DNA of 64,000 bases from Pedobacter panaciterrae (GCF_013204795.1 NZ_JABMKW010000020.1:372001-436000); one strand, 5' to 3'; shown: positions 45,991-55,253, numbered from the stretch's first letter. The notes: a model not told the origin generated them from the letters alone. Made by a program: numbers and translations.

Positions 45991-47709
45991 GCTCATAATA
46001 GCCTTTACTTTCGCACTAAGTTCAGCATCAGCAGCTTTAAAGCCAGCTTTATCCTTAAGTGGTGCATTTACACTGCAATAGAATTTAATTTTAGGCTCTG
46101 TTCCTGATGGCCTGGCAGAGATAATGCTTCCATCTTCGGTTATGAACTGAAGAACATCAGATTTAGGGAATCCCAGATCTTTCTTTTCATTTGCAATTAA
46201 ATCAGTTTCTATACCCAATTCGTAATCCTTTAAAGTTGCAACTTTAGAACCACCTAATGTAACAGGAGGGTTGTTTCTGAATTTCTCCATCATCGCTTTG
46301 ATTTCCTCAGCGCCAGTTTTTCCTTTTTTGGTTATAGATACCAATTCTTCTTTATACAGACCATATTCTACATACATATCAAGCATAGCGTTATATAAAC
46401 TGCTTCCTTTATCTTTGTAAAAAGCGGTCATTTCTGCAATAAAAGCACAAGATACAACAGCATCCTTATCTCTAACAAGCTCTCCAATAAGGTAACCATA
46501 GCTCTCTTCACCACCACCTATAAATGTTTTCTTACCTTCAAGGCTTGTCATTAAATGGCCAATCCATTTAAAGCCTGTTAAGGTATTGTAATAAGTAACA
46601 TTTTTAGCCTTAGCTATTGTTTCAATTAGATTAGATGTTACTATTGTTTTAACAATATACTGATCTCCTGTAAGCTTACCTTTTTCTTCCCATGCACTTA
46701 ACAGGTAATTAATTAGCAAACTACCCGTCTGGTTTCCGTTTAGGAGTACAAATTCACCATCATTATTTTTAACAGCAATACCAACTCTATCGGCATCCGG
46801 GTCTGTGGCCAGAACAAGATCCGCATCTATTTCCTGAGCTTTTTTCAAAGCAAGTGTAAGTGCTTCTTTTTCTTCAGGGTTTGGATATACTACAGTTGGA
46901 AAATTACCATCAGGGGTACTTTGTTCTTCAACCAAGGTTAAATTGGTAAAACCAAACTGCTCAAGGGCCTTAGGAACCAATGTAATTCCGGTTCCATGGA
47001 TAGGGGAATATACAATTTTAAGGTCTTTTTGACGGGCAATGGCCTCTGGAGACACTGACAGTTCCGTAATTTTATCCAGATAAAGTTTATCAATTTCCTC
47101 TCCAATCAATTCAATATTGTTATCGATACGGTCGAATTTAACCTCATCAATACTTTTAATAGCAGCTACCTCATCCATAACAAGTGTATCATCTGGAGCG
47201 GTAAATTGTCCACCATCTGCACCATATGCCTTATAACCGTTATATTCTTTCGGATTATGTGAGGCAGTAAGCATCACACCGCTGCGACAGCCTAATTCAC
47301 GGATCGCAAAAGACAATTCCGGGGTGGGTCTTAGTGCTTTAAAAAAATAAACGTGTATGCCGTTTGCAGAAAACACATCAGCCGTAATCTTTGCAAAATA
47401 GTCAGAGTTGTTGCGGCTATCATGCGCTACGGCAACTTTAACTTTTTCGCCCGGATATTTTTTAAGGAGATAGTTACATAAACCCTGTGTAGCAGTCCCA
47501 ATTGTATACTTGTTGATCCTGTTAGATCCTGCACCCATTATCCCACGTAAACCTCCGGTACCAAATTCCAGACTTCTATAGAAAGAATCTGTAAGCTCAG
47601 TAAAGGCTTCTTTATCTAGCAATTGCTGTATTTCTTGCTTAGTTTTTTCGTCGTAATTACCATTAAGCCATTCGTTTATGGTATTTAATGTAGCTGCTTC
47701 TAATTGCAT
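45976..47709 (-). CDS. Phosphosugar mutase (phosphoglucomutase/phosphomannomutase family)
   Basis: 577-residue alpha-D-phosphohexomutase. The phosphoserine loop TASHNPKEYNGYKAYGADGGQ is at about residue 150. The metal loop is DPDADRVG and the sugar-binding loop GGGEESYGYLIG, and a C-terminal phosphate loop, SARPSGTEPKIKFY, is present. The length and early GTGGLRGIMGAGSNRIN segment match the long PGM type (PgcA-like) that interconverts glucose 1- and 6-phosphate. It would connect galactose-derived glucose 1-phosphate to glycolysis. Monocistronic. Confidence 0.93.
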   Translation of the reverse strand: MQLEAATLNTINEWLNGNYDEKTKQEIQQLLDKEAFTELTDSFYRSLEFGTGGLRGIMGAGSNRINKYTIGTATQGLCNYLLKKYPGEKVKVAVAHDSRNNSDYFAKITADVFSANGIHVYFFKALRPTPELSFAIRELGCRSGVMLTASHNPKEYNGYKAYGADGGQFTAPDDTLVMDEVAAIKSIDEVKFDRIDNNIELIGEEIDKLYLDKITELSVSPEAIARQKDLKIVYSPIHGTGITLVPKALEQFGFTNLTLVEEQSTPDGNFPTVVYPNPEEKEALTLALKKAQEIDADLVLATDPDADRVGIAVKNNDGEFVLLNGNQTGSLLINYLLSAWEEKGKLTGDQYIVKTIVTSNLIETIAKAKNVTYYNTLTGFKWIGHLMTSLEGKKTFIGGGEESYGYLIGELVRDKDAVVSCAFIAEMTAFYKDKGSSLYNAMLDMYVEYGLYKEELVSITKKGKTGAEEIKAMMEKFRNNPPVTLGGSKVATLKDYELGIETDLIANEKKDLGFPKSDVLQFITEDGSIISARPSGTEPKIKFYCSVNAPLKDKAGFKAADAELSAKVKAIMSDLEV

Positions 47710-47978
47710 AGTTTATGATGTGTTTTTTAAGATATCTTAATGAAAAACAGTAATGTAATTGTGAAGTTTCATTAGAAAAGCCCAATTCTTATAATATTCC
47801 AAATTTTATTTCGTCAATATCATGATTATTAGCGCCGTTTTCTTTAATTTCACGCCCTAATATAAGTATATAACCAATTTGATTGAAATAATATTAACCT
47901 TTAAAATTTAAATAACTAATAATGAAACCATCAGAATTTTGATGATGGGGTTATTACCAAAAAACAATTTATAAAACT

Positions 47979-49292
47979 ATGAGAATATTAAAGTTTGGAG
48001 GAACTTCTGTAGGAAGCCCTGAGCGGATGAAAAAATTGCTGGATATTATTAATCCGGCAGAAGAACAAATTGTAGTGCTTTCAGCAGTGTCTGGCACAAC
48101 GAACAGTTTAGTAGAAATTTCAGCCAAACTTTTAAAGGAAGATAAACAGGCTGCGTTAAGTCTTATTAACGCATTGCATCAGAAATATAATGAATTTGTA
48201 GTTGAGCTTTTACCGGAAGGCGATTTTCGTGAGCAAGGACAAGAAGTAGTAAACTATCACTTTAACTTCCTTGAAACCCTTGTAAACGATCTTTTTACCC
48301 CAATTGAGGAAAAAGTAGTACTTGCACAAGGTGAATTGTTATCAACTACATTATATCATATCTATCTCAAATCTATAGGTGTTCCATCTGTATTGTTGCC
48401 TGCTTTAGATTTCATGAAAACTGATGAGGACAATGAACCTGATGTTCCTTATACCACTAAACACTTACAACCAATACTAGATCAGAACAAAGGAAATAAA
48501 CTATTCATTACACAAGGATTTATCTGCAGAAACAGTTTTGGCGAAGTGGATAACCTAAGACGTGGTGGAAGTGATTATACTGCGTCTTTAATAGGAGCGG
48601 CCATACTAGCCGAGGAAGTTCAGATATGGACAGATATTGATGGTATGCATAACAACGATCCAAGGGTAGTTAAAGGCACCAAACCAATCTCCCAGCTTTC
48701 GTTTGATGAAGCGGCTGAATTAGCTTATTTTGGCGCAAAGATATTGCACCCGCAATCTGTTTTTCCGGCTCAAAAATACAAGATCCCTGTAAGGTTATTG
48801 AACACTATGGAGCCTTCAGCTTCTGGTACTTTGATTACAAACGACAGTGAAAAAGGCAAAATAAAATCAATTGCGGCTAAAGATGGTATCACCGCTATAA
48901 AAATCCAATCGAGCAGAATGTTATTGGCTTATGGTTTCTTAAGGCGTGTTTTTGAGATATTTGAGCGCTACAAAACGCCAATTGATATGATCACTACTTC
49001 TGAAGTAGCTGTTTCTGTAACTATTGATTTTACGGATAACCTTGATAAAATTATTGAAGAACTACATGATTTTGGAAGTGTAGAAGTTGATAATGATCAG
49101 TCGATTGTTTGTGTTGTAGGCGATTTCAGTGCCGAGAAGCATGGTTATGCTGCCCGTGTATTAGATTCAATTAAACATATTCCGGTGCGTATGATCTCAT
49201 ACGGTGGTAGTAGCTATAACATTTCATTACTAATAAATACAGCTGATAAAACTGAGGCATTAAAAAGCTTACACAACCGCTTATTTGAATAA
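47979..49292 (+). CDS. lysC: Aspartate kinase
   Basis: 437-residue monofunctional aspartokinase, the entry step to lysine, threonine, methionine and diaminopimelate. MRILKFGGTSVGSPERM at the N terminus, RRGGSDYTASLIGAAI, and EVQIWTDIDGMHNNDPRVV are kinase signatures. Tandem ACT domains (about 300-437, FERYKTPIDMITTSEVAVSV) give feedback control by end products. No homoserine dehydrogenase fusion. The 269-bp upstream gap includes a short ORF (ATG at 47922, seven codons with stop) and a CCATCA/TGATGG hairpin just before the start. I do not recognise a known lysine riboswitch. Confidence 0.94.
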   Translation: MRILKFGGTSVGSPERMKKLLDIINPAEEQIVVLSAVSGTTNSLVEISAKLLKEDKQAALSLINALHQKYNEFVVELLPEGDFREQGQEVVNYHFNFLETLVNDLFTPIEEKVVLAQGELLSTTLYHIYLKSIGVPSVLLPALDFMKTDEDNEPDVPYTTKHLQPILDQNKGNKLFITQGFICRNSFGEVDNLRRGGSDYTASLIGAAILAEEVQIWTDIDGMHNNDPRVVKGTKPISQLSFDEAAELAYFGAKILHPQSVFPAQKYKIPVRLLNTMEPSASGTLITNDSEKGKIKSIAAKDGITAIKIQSSRMLLAYGFLRRVFEIFERYKTPIDMITTSEVAVSVTIDFTDNLDKIIEELHDFGSVEVDNDQSIVCVVGDFSAEKHGYAARVLDSIKHIPVRMISYGGSSYNISLLINTADKTEALKSLHNRLFE

Positions 49293-49469
49293 TTATCTTC
49301 TTCTAAGCCAAAAGATAATACCAGTTATAATGAAAACGAGTGCGATGAAGAGACGATTTCTTCTTTCGTACTCTTTTCCACTGATCTTTTGCTTTTTATA
49401 GTCGAGATGATTACCAAAGTAGATCAGACCCAAAACAACAATAACAATTATAAAAAGATATTTAAACAT
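49293..49469 (-). CDS. Small membrane protein, head-to-head with lysA
   Basis: 58-residue protein below usual gene-finding cut-offs. The N-terminal hydrophobic helix (FKYLFIIVIVVLGLIYFG, 2-19) is followed by a charged loop (DYKKQKISGKEYERRNR) and a second helix (LFIALVFIITGIIFWL), ending in RRR. This alternation of helix, basic loop, helix is hard to explain as chance. It begins 1 bp from the lysA start on the opposite strand, and its stop touches the end of lysC. Function unknown; I recall similarly small membrane proteins near lysA in related genomes but cannot check. Confidence 0.6.
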   Translation of the reverse strand: MFKYLFIIVIVVLGLIYFGNHLDYKKQKISGKEYERRNRLFIALVFIITGIIFWLRRR

Positions 49470-49470
49470 T

Positions 49471-50631
49471 ATGTTTTCTGATAAAGATATATCGCACTTC
49501 GCAAGTTTAGAAACACCTTTCTACTTCTACGATCTTACTTTGCTGCAAAAAACGCTTAGTACCTGTGCTGATGCAGCTAAGTTATATAATTTTCATGTGC
49601 ACTACGCCATGAAAGCAAACTTCAATCAGCGGGTTTTAGAAAAAATAAAGGCTACAGGCTTTGGAGCCGATTGCGTTAGTGGTGGTGAGGTAAGTAAAGC
49701 AATAGAAATCGGCTTCTCGAAAGATCAAATAGTTTTTGCTGGCGTGGGTAAATCTGACAAGGAAATTAATGGTGCTTTAGATAATGATATTTTCTGCTTT
49801 AATGTAGAATCTATTCAGGAACTTGAAGTTATTAATGAGTTAGCGGGCAAGAAAAACAAAAAAGCAAGGGTAGCCATACGTATTAATCCAAATGTAGATG
49901 CACATACTCATCACAACATCACCACTGGATTGGATGAAAATAAGTTTGGTATAAACTCATGGGATTTGCCATTATGTGCTGAAACTTTAAAAAAATCCCG
50001 TAATCTGGAGTTTATTGGGATTCACTTTCATATCGGTTCACAGATCACCAATCTTGATGTATATAAAAATCTTTGTGTACGTGTAAATGAATTTGCCGAG
50101 TGGTTCGAAGAAAGAGGCTTTACAGTAAAGGTATTAAATGTTGGCGGTGGATTAGGGATTGATTACCATAATCCGGAGCAGCAGATTCCAGACTTTGCCG
50201 CTTACTTTAAAATATTTTCAGATTTTCTTAATGTCAGATCAAATCAGGAAGTTCATTTTGAATTAGGTCGTGCATTGGTAGGACAATCTTCATCATTAAT
50301 AAGCAAGGTGCTATACGTAAAGAATGGGAAGAAAAAAAACTTTATTATTCTTGATGCAGGTATGACTGAGTTAATGAGACCGGCACTTTATCAAGCTTAT
50401 CATAAAATATCCAATATTTCACGGGTATCAGAACCAAATTCGGTAAAGTATGATGTAGTTGGACCCATTTGTGAAAGCACGGATTGTTTTGGCAAAGAGG
50501 TAGAATTGCCGGGAACACTTCGTGGAGATCTTATTGCTTTAAATAGTACTGGAGCTTATGGAGAAGTAATGGCTTCACATTACAATTTAAGAGAAAACAT
50601 TGTGTCTGTTTACAATACAGATATTGACTAA
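49471..50631 (+). CDS. lysA: Diaminopimelate decarboxylase
   Basis: 386-residue PLP enzyme catalysing the last step of lysine synthesis. The PLP lysine is K48 in VHYAMKAN. GGLGIDYH, HIGSQITNLDVYKN and the C-terminal VGPICESTDCFGKEVELPG (active-site cysteine at the subunit interface) are family features. The start is fixed by lack of another methionine before YAMKAN. Because the minus-strand small gene starts 1 bp away, its promoter probably lies within that gene or it is read through from lysC. Confidence 0.95.
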   Translation: MFSDKDISHFASLETPFYFYDLTLLQKTLSTCADAAKLYNFHVHYAMKANFNQRVLEKIKATGFGADCVSGGEVSKAIEIGFSKDQIVFAGVGKSDKEINGALDNDIFCFNVESIQELEVINELAGKKNKKARVAIRINPNVDAHTHHNITTGLDENKFGINSWDLPLCAETLKKSRNLEFIGIHFHIGSQITNLDVYKNLCVRVNEFAEWFEERGFTVKVLNVGGGLGIDYHNPEQQIPDFAAYFKIFSDFLNVRSNQEVHFELGRALVGQSSSLISKVLYVKNGKKKNFIILDAGMTELMRPALYQAYHKISNISRVSEPNSVKYDVVGPICESTDCFGKEVELPGTLRGDLIALNSTGAYGEVMASHYNLRENIVSVYNTDID

Positions 50632-50651
50632 TAGTCGATTGTTTTTAAAGC

Positions 50652-50686
50652 AGTCGTCATTCTGAACTTATTTCAGAATGACGACT
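50652..50686. terminator. Perfect 15-bp hairpin after lysA, repeat-like
   Basis: AGTCGTCATTCTGAA pairs perfectly with TTCAGAATGACGACT around a CTTAT loop. It lies between convergent lysA and the START-like gene, touching the stop codon of the latter. No long T-run follows on either strand. The words GTCATTCTGAA and TTCAGAATGAC are those of short palindromes found repeatedly in Bacteroidota intergenic DNA, so it may be a mobile-type repeat serving as a transcript end. Confidence 0.65.
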
Positions 50687-51066
50687 TATTCGTCAAAGAA
50701 GTCAACCAGACCTCCTAAATAGTACTCTTCAATTCCTTCTGTAAAATCTTTATAATCTTCTTCTGGAATATTGGTTTGGACAAACTCCAAAGAAGTACCT
50801 TTTTTATCTTCGTGCAGTTTAATGGTTACTATTGAAGGCTCATTATCCTCACCAAAATACCACTGTTGTACTATCCTTTTTCCGTATTCAAATTCAATGT
50901 TCTTACCAGTGATATCGCCATCCCAAAAGGAGAACTCAGTATTCGCTTCTTCTGTAAATTCAACCTCGGCACCAGTCCATAATTGTATGCTTTGTGCTTT
51001 TGTTAATGCCCAGTAAACCTCTTCAGGCGGGGCTTGTAAGTAAGTATATTTCTTAAATGTCTTCAT
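50686..51066 (-). CDS. START-like / SRPBCC domain protein
   Basis: 126-residue protein of the START-like fold: KYTYLQAPPEEVYWALTKAQSIQLWTGAEVEF, then FEYGKRIVQQWYFGE and TSLEFVQTNIPEEDYKDFTEGIEEYYLG. This acidic short version is common in Bacteroidota and is annotated as START-like or AHSA1-like. Ligand and role unknown. It follows the acyl-CoA dehydrogenase gene by 31 bp on the same strand. Confidence 0.85.
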   Translation of the reverse strand: MKTFKKYTYLQAPPEEVYWALTKAQSIQLWTGAEVEFTEEANTEFSFWDGDITGKNIEFEYGKRIVQQWYFGEDNEPSIVTIKLHEDKKGTSLEFVQTNIPEEDYKDFTEGIEEYYLGGLVDFFDE

Positions 51067-51097
51067 TAATAGATTATTGATTTCCGCTGTTTATAAA

Positions 51098-52297
51098 TTA
51101 TTTAAAGGCATTTATGCCTGTTACATCCATTCCTGTAATTAATAGGTGAATATCATGTGTTCCCTCATATGTAACTACAGATTCCAGATTCATCATATGC
51201 CTCATAATTGAATATTCTCCGGTAATCCCCATACCACCAAGCATTTGTCTGGCGTTACGTGCAATGTCCAGCGCAACCTCTACACTATTTCTTTTTGCCA
51301 TAGAAATTTGCTCAGCAGTCGCTCTGTTTTCGCTTTTCAATACCCCTAAGCGCCATACCAGTAACTGGCCTTTCGTAATCTCAGTAATCATTTCAGCTAA
51401 CTTCTTTTGCTGCAATTGAAAGCCAGCAATAGGTTTACCAAACTGAACACGTTCTTTAGCATAGCGTAAAGCGGTATCATAGCAATCCATAGCAGCACCC
51501 AGTGCTCCCCATGCAATACCATAACGCGCCTGATTTAAACAACCCAAAGGCCCTTTAAGTCCACTTATTTCCGGGAAAATATTTTCTTTAGGTACCTTAA
51601 CATTATCAAATACCAATTCACCTGTAGCTGAAGCCCGTAAACTCCATTTTCCATGTGTTTCCGGAGTTGTAAAACCTTCCATACCGCGCTCCACAACCAA
51701 TCCTCTGATTTTCCCTGATTCATCCTTAGCCCAAACAACTGCAATATCTGCAAAGGGAGCATTAGAGATCCACATTTTTGCACCATTAAGTAAATAGTGG
51801 CTTCCATTATCTTTAATATTGGTTACCATTCCACCAGGATTAGATCCGTGATCCGGCTCTGTTAATCCGAAGCAGCCCATCAATTCACCAGTAGCAAGCT
51901 TAGGCAAGTACTTCTTGCGTTGTTCTTCAGTTCCGTAAGCAAAAATAGGATACATTACCAAAGAACCCTGCACAGAAGCGGTAGACCTGATGCCCGAATC
52001 TCCACGTTCTAATTCCTGCATGATGATACCGTAAGCCGTATAATCAAGTCCGGAACCGCCATATTCAACGGGAATAGTAGGACCAAAGGCACCTATTTCT
52101 CCCAACCCCTTGATGATTTGTTTAGGGAATTCCGCTTTTTGGGCATAATCTTCAATAATGGGGCTCACTTCTTTCTTAACCCAATCTCTTGCAGTGGCCC
52201 GGATCAGTTTATGTTCTTCAGAAAGCAATTCATCAAGTAAATAATAGTCGGGAGCTTCGTAAAGGTCTTTCTTGGCAGATTTATTCATTGTTTCCAC
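51098..52297 (-). CDS. Acyl-CoA dehydrogenase, glutaryl-CoA dehydrogenase type
   Basis: 399-residue FAD enzyme oxidising acyl-CoA thioesters. Motifs are GCFGLTEPDHGSNPGGM (FAD/substrate loop), KMWISNAPFADIAVVWAKDE, QFGKPIAGFQLQQKKLAEM, and the catalytic glutamate in VVTYEGTHDIHLLI. The EGTHDIH form and the overall pattern match glutaryl-CoA dehydrogenase, the decarboxylating enzyme of lysine/tryptophan breakdown. Glutaryl specificity depends on an active-site arginine that I cannot confirm by eye. Divergent from folB with a 91-bp shared upstream region. Confidence 0.88.
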   Translation of the reverse strand: METMNKSAKKDLYEAPDYYLLDELLSEEHKLIRATARDWVKKEVSPIIEDYAQKAEFPKQIIKGLGEIGAFGPTIPVEYGGSGLDYTAYGIIMQELERGDSGIRSTASVQGSLVMYPIFAYGTEEQRKKYLPKLATGELMGCFGLTEPDHGSNPGGMVTNIKDNGSHYLLNGAKMWISNAPFADIAVVWAKDESGKIRGLVVERGMEGFTTPETHGKWSLRASATGELVFDNVKVPKENIFPEISGLKGPLGCLNQARYGIAWGALGAAMDCYDTALRYAKERVQFGKPIAGFQLQQKKLAEMITEITKGQLLVWRLGVLKSENRATAEQISMAKRNSVEVALDIARNARQMLGGMGITGEYSIMRHMMNLESVVTYEGTHDIHLLITGMDVTGINAFK

Positions 52298-52388
52298 TAT
52301 ATTTGGTTATGCAATCAGCTATTGTGCTCAAAGGTAATAATTTCGGACAAGGGCTGGTTATAACGGATAAAAAATTTAATTTCGTCAA

Positions 52389-52769
52389 ATGATTGATACT
52401 CAAAACTATATACAGACAGTTGCTTTAAGGGATGTTAAATGTTATGCATTTCATGGTTATTACCCTGAAGAACAGCTTACTGGCATCTATTTTTCGGTTG
52501 ATGTTGTGGTTACATTTACGCCCAATACAGATACAGAGAATTTGGAGCGTACGGTGAACTACGAAATATTGAACAATATCATATTGGGTGAAATGAAAAA
52601 CACCCGAAAAATGCTCGAAACGGTAGTGAAAAGTATTTTGGATAGAGTGGTTGATAATTATCCATTTATACATACCGCCGAGGTTGGTATTAAAAAACTA
52701 AATCCGCCAATGCCTGGCGAAATTGGACATTCATTTGTACAATTGAGCTATCGCTCTGCAAACTCCTAA
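52389..52769 (+). CDS. folB: Dihydroneopterin aldolase
   Basis: 126-residue folate-pathway enzyme converting dihydroneopterin to hydroxymethyl-dihydropterin and glycolaldehyde. Family features are VALRDVKCYAFHGYYPEEQLTG at the N terminus (with the conserved FHG), the NLERTVNYEIL segment, and KKLNPPMPGEIGHSFVQL at the end. Length is standard. Followed 48 bp later by the GlcD-like oxidase. A TAATTTCG sequence at about 52377-52384 resembles a -7 element close to the ATG. Confidence 0.93.
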   Translation: MIDTQNYIQTVALRDVKCYAFHGYYPEEQLTGIYFSVDVVVTFTPNTDTENLERTVNYEILNNIILGEMKNTRKMLETVVKSILDRVVDNYPFIHTAEVGIKKLNPPMPGEIGHSFVQLSYRSANS

Positions 52770-52817
52770 ACTACGATCCTAATTTTAATAGCTAATAAAA
52801 AACACCCGAAACGACAG

Positions 52818-54215
52818 ATGGCATTTAATAAGATTACAACCGACCTATTAGATCAGATAAAAACAATTATTGGCGCTTCAAATGTATTTACCGATGAGGA
52901 ATCATTAAATACATATAGTCATGATGAGACAGAAGACCTTAGATATTATCCAGAGATTGTAGTTAAGCCAACCGATGCAAATTCAATTTCTGCTTTATTA
53001 AAGCTATGTAATAAGTATCACGTTCCTGTTACCCCACGTGGGGGTGGTACCGGACTTAGTGGGGCAGCATTACCCATATATGGAGGGGTGCTATTGTCTA
53101 TGGAAAAGTTTAAAGCCATAATTGAAATAGATACGGAAAACCTTCAGGCAACTGTTGAGCCGGGCGTTATTACCGAAGACTTTATAAATGCAGTAGGCGA
53201 ACACGGTCTGCTGTATCCTGTAGATCCATCAAGCAAAGGTTCTTGCTTTATAGGTGGCAATGTTGCCCACGGTTCTGGTGGCCCCAGAGTTGTTAAATAT
53301 GGAACTATAAGAGAATATATTTTAAATCTTGAGGTTGTTCTGCCTACTGGCGAAATAATATGGACGGGCGCTAATACACTAAAGTATGCATCTGGTTACA
53401 ATCTTACCCAAATGATGATTGGCTCTGAAGGCACGTTGGCGGTTGTTACTAAAATAGTAACAAAACTTGTTCCCAAGCCTCAGCAAAGTGTTTTAATGCT
53501 TGCTTCTTTCGGAGAGAACGAAAAGGCTTGCGCAGCAGTTTCTGCAATATTTAGAGCAGGGATTGTTCCATCAGCATTAGAGTTTATGGAAAGAAAAGGA
53601 GTGGAGTGGGTTATTAAATTTGATGACATTAAATTCAATCTAAAAGACGATGTAAACGCCTTCCTTTTAATTGAATTCGATGGCGATGATATGGATGCTA
53701 TTTTTAAAGATTGCGAAAAGGTAAATCTTGTTCTTGAACAATTTGAGTGCAGCGATGTACTCTTTGCAGATACAGCCCAACAAAAGGAAGATCTATGGCG
53801 TATGCGTCGCACTATGGCAGAATCTGTTAAATCTAATTCCGTTTATAAGGAAGAAGATACGGTTGTTCCTAGAGCTGCCTTACCAAAATTGATTAATGGT
53901 ATAAAAGAAATAGGATCCAGGTATGGATTTGAAAGTGTTTGTTATGGTCATGCAGGCGACGGCAACCTACATATTAACATCATTAAAGCAGGTATGAGTG
54001 ATGAGGATTGGAAAAACAAACTCAAAGACGGCATCGTCGAGATATTCGAATTAACAAGTGCCCTGGGAGGAACTATATCCGGAGAACACGGTATTGGACT
54101 AGTTCAAAAAGAATTTATGCCTATAAAATACAGCGAGATTAATCTTAATCTGATGCGAGGAATAAAAAGTGTATTTGATCCTAATGGCATCCTTAATCCA
54201 GGTAAGATATTTTAA
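52818..54215 (+). CDS. FAD-linked oxidase, GlcD / D-lactate dehydrogenase type
   Basis: 465-residue FAD-dependent 2-hydroxyacid dehydrogenase. The N-terminal FAD_binding_4 domain includes VTPRGGGTGLSGAALPIYGG and a GGNVAHGSGGPRVVKYG loop. The C-terminal FAD-oxidase domain includes HAGDGNLHINI and TISGEHGIGLVQKEFM, with the C-terminal FDPNGILNPGKIF. It oxidises D-lactate, glycolate or a related hydroxyacid, donating electrons to a quinone or partner. No GlcE/GlcF partners are nearby, so D-lactate dehydrogenase activity is the simplest guess. Confidence 0.92.
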   Translation: MAFNKITTDLLDQIKTIIGASNVFTDEESLNTYSHDETEDLRYYPEIVVKPTDANSISALLKLCNKYHVPVTPRGGGTGLSGAALPIYGGVLLSMEKFKAIIEIDTENLQATVEPGVITEDFINAVGEHGLLYPVDPSSKGSCFIGGNVAHGSGGPRVVKYGTIREYILNLEVVLPTGEIIWTGANTLKYASGYNLTQMMIGSEGTLAVVTKIVTKLVPKPQQSVLMLASFGENEKACAAVSAIFRAGIVPSALEFMERKGVEWVIKFDDIKFNLKDDVNAFLLIEFDGDDMDAIFKDCEKVNLVLEQFECSDVLFADTAQQKEDLWRMRRTMAESVKSNSVYKEEDTVVPRAALPKLINGIKEIGSRYGFESVCYGHAGDGNLHINIIKAGMSDEDWKNKLKDGIVEIFELTSALGGTISGEHGIGLVQKEFMPIKYSEINLNLMRGIKSVFDPNGILNPGKIF

Positions 54216-54232
54216 GTATAAGAGCAACTCGG

Positions 54233-54724
54233 TTAATTACTATCAAGTTGCTCAAAGATCATCATCTTGTTTTTTTCCTCGTCAGGGATCACTACCGAGG
54301 TTTTGGCGCGATAGTCAAAGGCTACGCACACCGTTTTTCCTTTACTGCAAACAACTTCCTCACCATTCTGCGTCTTAACCAGTAAGTATTCCAGGTCAAA
54401 ACTACTCTTACCAATTCTGGAGGTACGAACGTACATGCTGATTTTATCATCGGGAAAAACCGGAATGATGTATTCCAGTGAGGCGTGGGCAATGACCACA
54501 CCTGTTTTTTTCCAGTCCCATTGTACAGCCTGTTTCCAGTATTTGGCCCGGGCAATTTCCATGAAGGTAAAGTAGGTTGCGTTGTTTACATGCCCCATCA
54601 TATCAAAATCAGCAAAGCGTGTTTCTATAGTCGTTTTATACTTAAAACTGTCTATTTGGTTTACTATATCTGCCGTTTTGTCTTGCTTAGTTGTTTTGTT
54701 GCGCCAAAATGTCTTTAAAATCAT
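54233..54724 (-). CDS. Acyl-CoA thioesterase, 4HBT family
   Basis: 163-residue hotdog-fold thioesterase. ETRFADFDMMGHVNNATYFTFMEIARAKYW carries the catalytic aspartate and the V-N-N-A motif of the YbgC/4-hydroxybenzoyl-CoA thioesterase group. The later SFDLEYLLVKTQNGEEVVCSKG is the usual final strands. It hydrolyses acyl-CoA, with chain length unknown. It ends 17 bp from the end of the convergent GlcD-like gene. The N-terminal 20 residues are polar and lie before the fold. Confidence 0.88.
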   Translation of the reverse strand: MILKTFWRNKTTKQDKTADIVNQIDSFKYKTTIETRFADFDMMGHVNNATYFTFMEIARAKYWKQAVQWDWKKTGVVIAHASLEYIIPVFPDDKISMYVRTSRIGKSSFDLEYLLVKTQNGEEVVCSKGKTVCVAFDYRAKTSVVIPDEEKNKMMIFEQLDSN

Positions 54725-54800
54725 AAAAAATGGGGTTGGTATGGGACTTGATTATACGGTTTATATAAAATTTAAATTAAAAAATAGGAGAACATAAACG

Positions 54801-55232
54801 ATGACACTAGTAAAATTTAACAACAGAACCAGAAACACCGCACCTTACTTTAACAATGTATTTGACTCTTTGTTTAGTGAAGCCATAAATAAAAACTTAA
54901 CGATTAACAAAGTGCCGGGCGTAAACATTTTAGAAACCGAAACCGAGTATAAAATTGAAATCGCTGCGCCGGGTTTAACTAAAGAAGATTTTCAAATCAA
55001 CTTAAAAAAAGACACACTTTCTGTTTGGGCCGAGAAAAAAACAAGCGAAACAGAAGAGAAAAAAGATTACACACGCAGAGAGTTTGATTACTTCTCATTT
55101 GCCAGATCCTTTGTATTACCTGAAAGCGTAAATGCAGATAACATTACTGCTGAATATGTGAACGGGATTTTAAATATCACGATTGGAAAAGACGAAGTGA
55201 AATCTCAAAACAAAGAAATTAAAGTTTCATAA
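54801..55232 (+). CDS. Small heat-shock protein (Hsp20/alpha-crystallin)
   Basis: 143-residue chaperone that binds unfolding proteins. The alpha-crystallin domain (about 40-135) contains VNILETETEYKIEIAAPGLT, then KEDFQINLKKDTLSVWAEKK, FARSFVLPESVNADNITAEY and the NGILNITIGK signature. A purine-rich ribosome-binding site, AGGAG, precedes the ATG by about 10 bp, stronger than for most genes here, in line with high expression under stress. It ends in a terminator inside the neighbouring gene's 3' end. Confidence 0.95.
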   Translation: MTLVKFNNRTRNTAPYFNNVFDSLFSEAINKNLTINKVPGVNILETETEYKIEIAAPGLTKEDFQINLKKDTLSVWAEKKTSETEEKKDYTRREFDYFSFARSFVLPESVNADNITAEYVNGILNITIGKDEVKSQNKEIKVS

Positions 55233-55253
55233 TTAGGTTAGAGTTTGGTTTTT

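Noticed and set aside
47710..47978. Lysine riboswitch upstream of aspartate kinase
   Set aside because: No L-box core or the long five-helix layout could be recognised; the region is very AT-rich and only small stems are visible.
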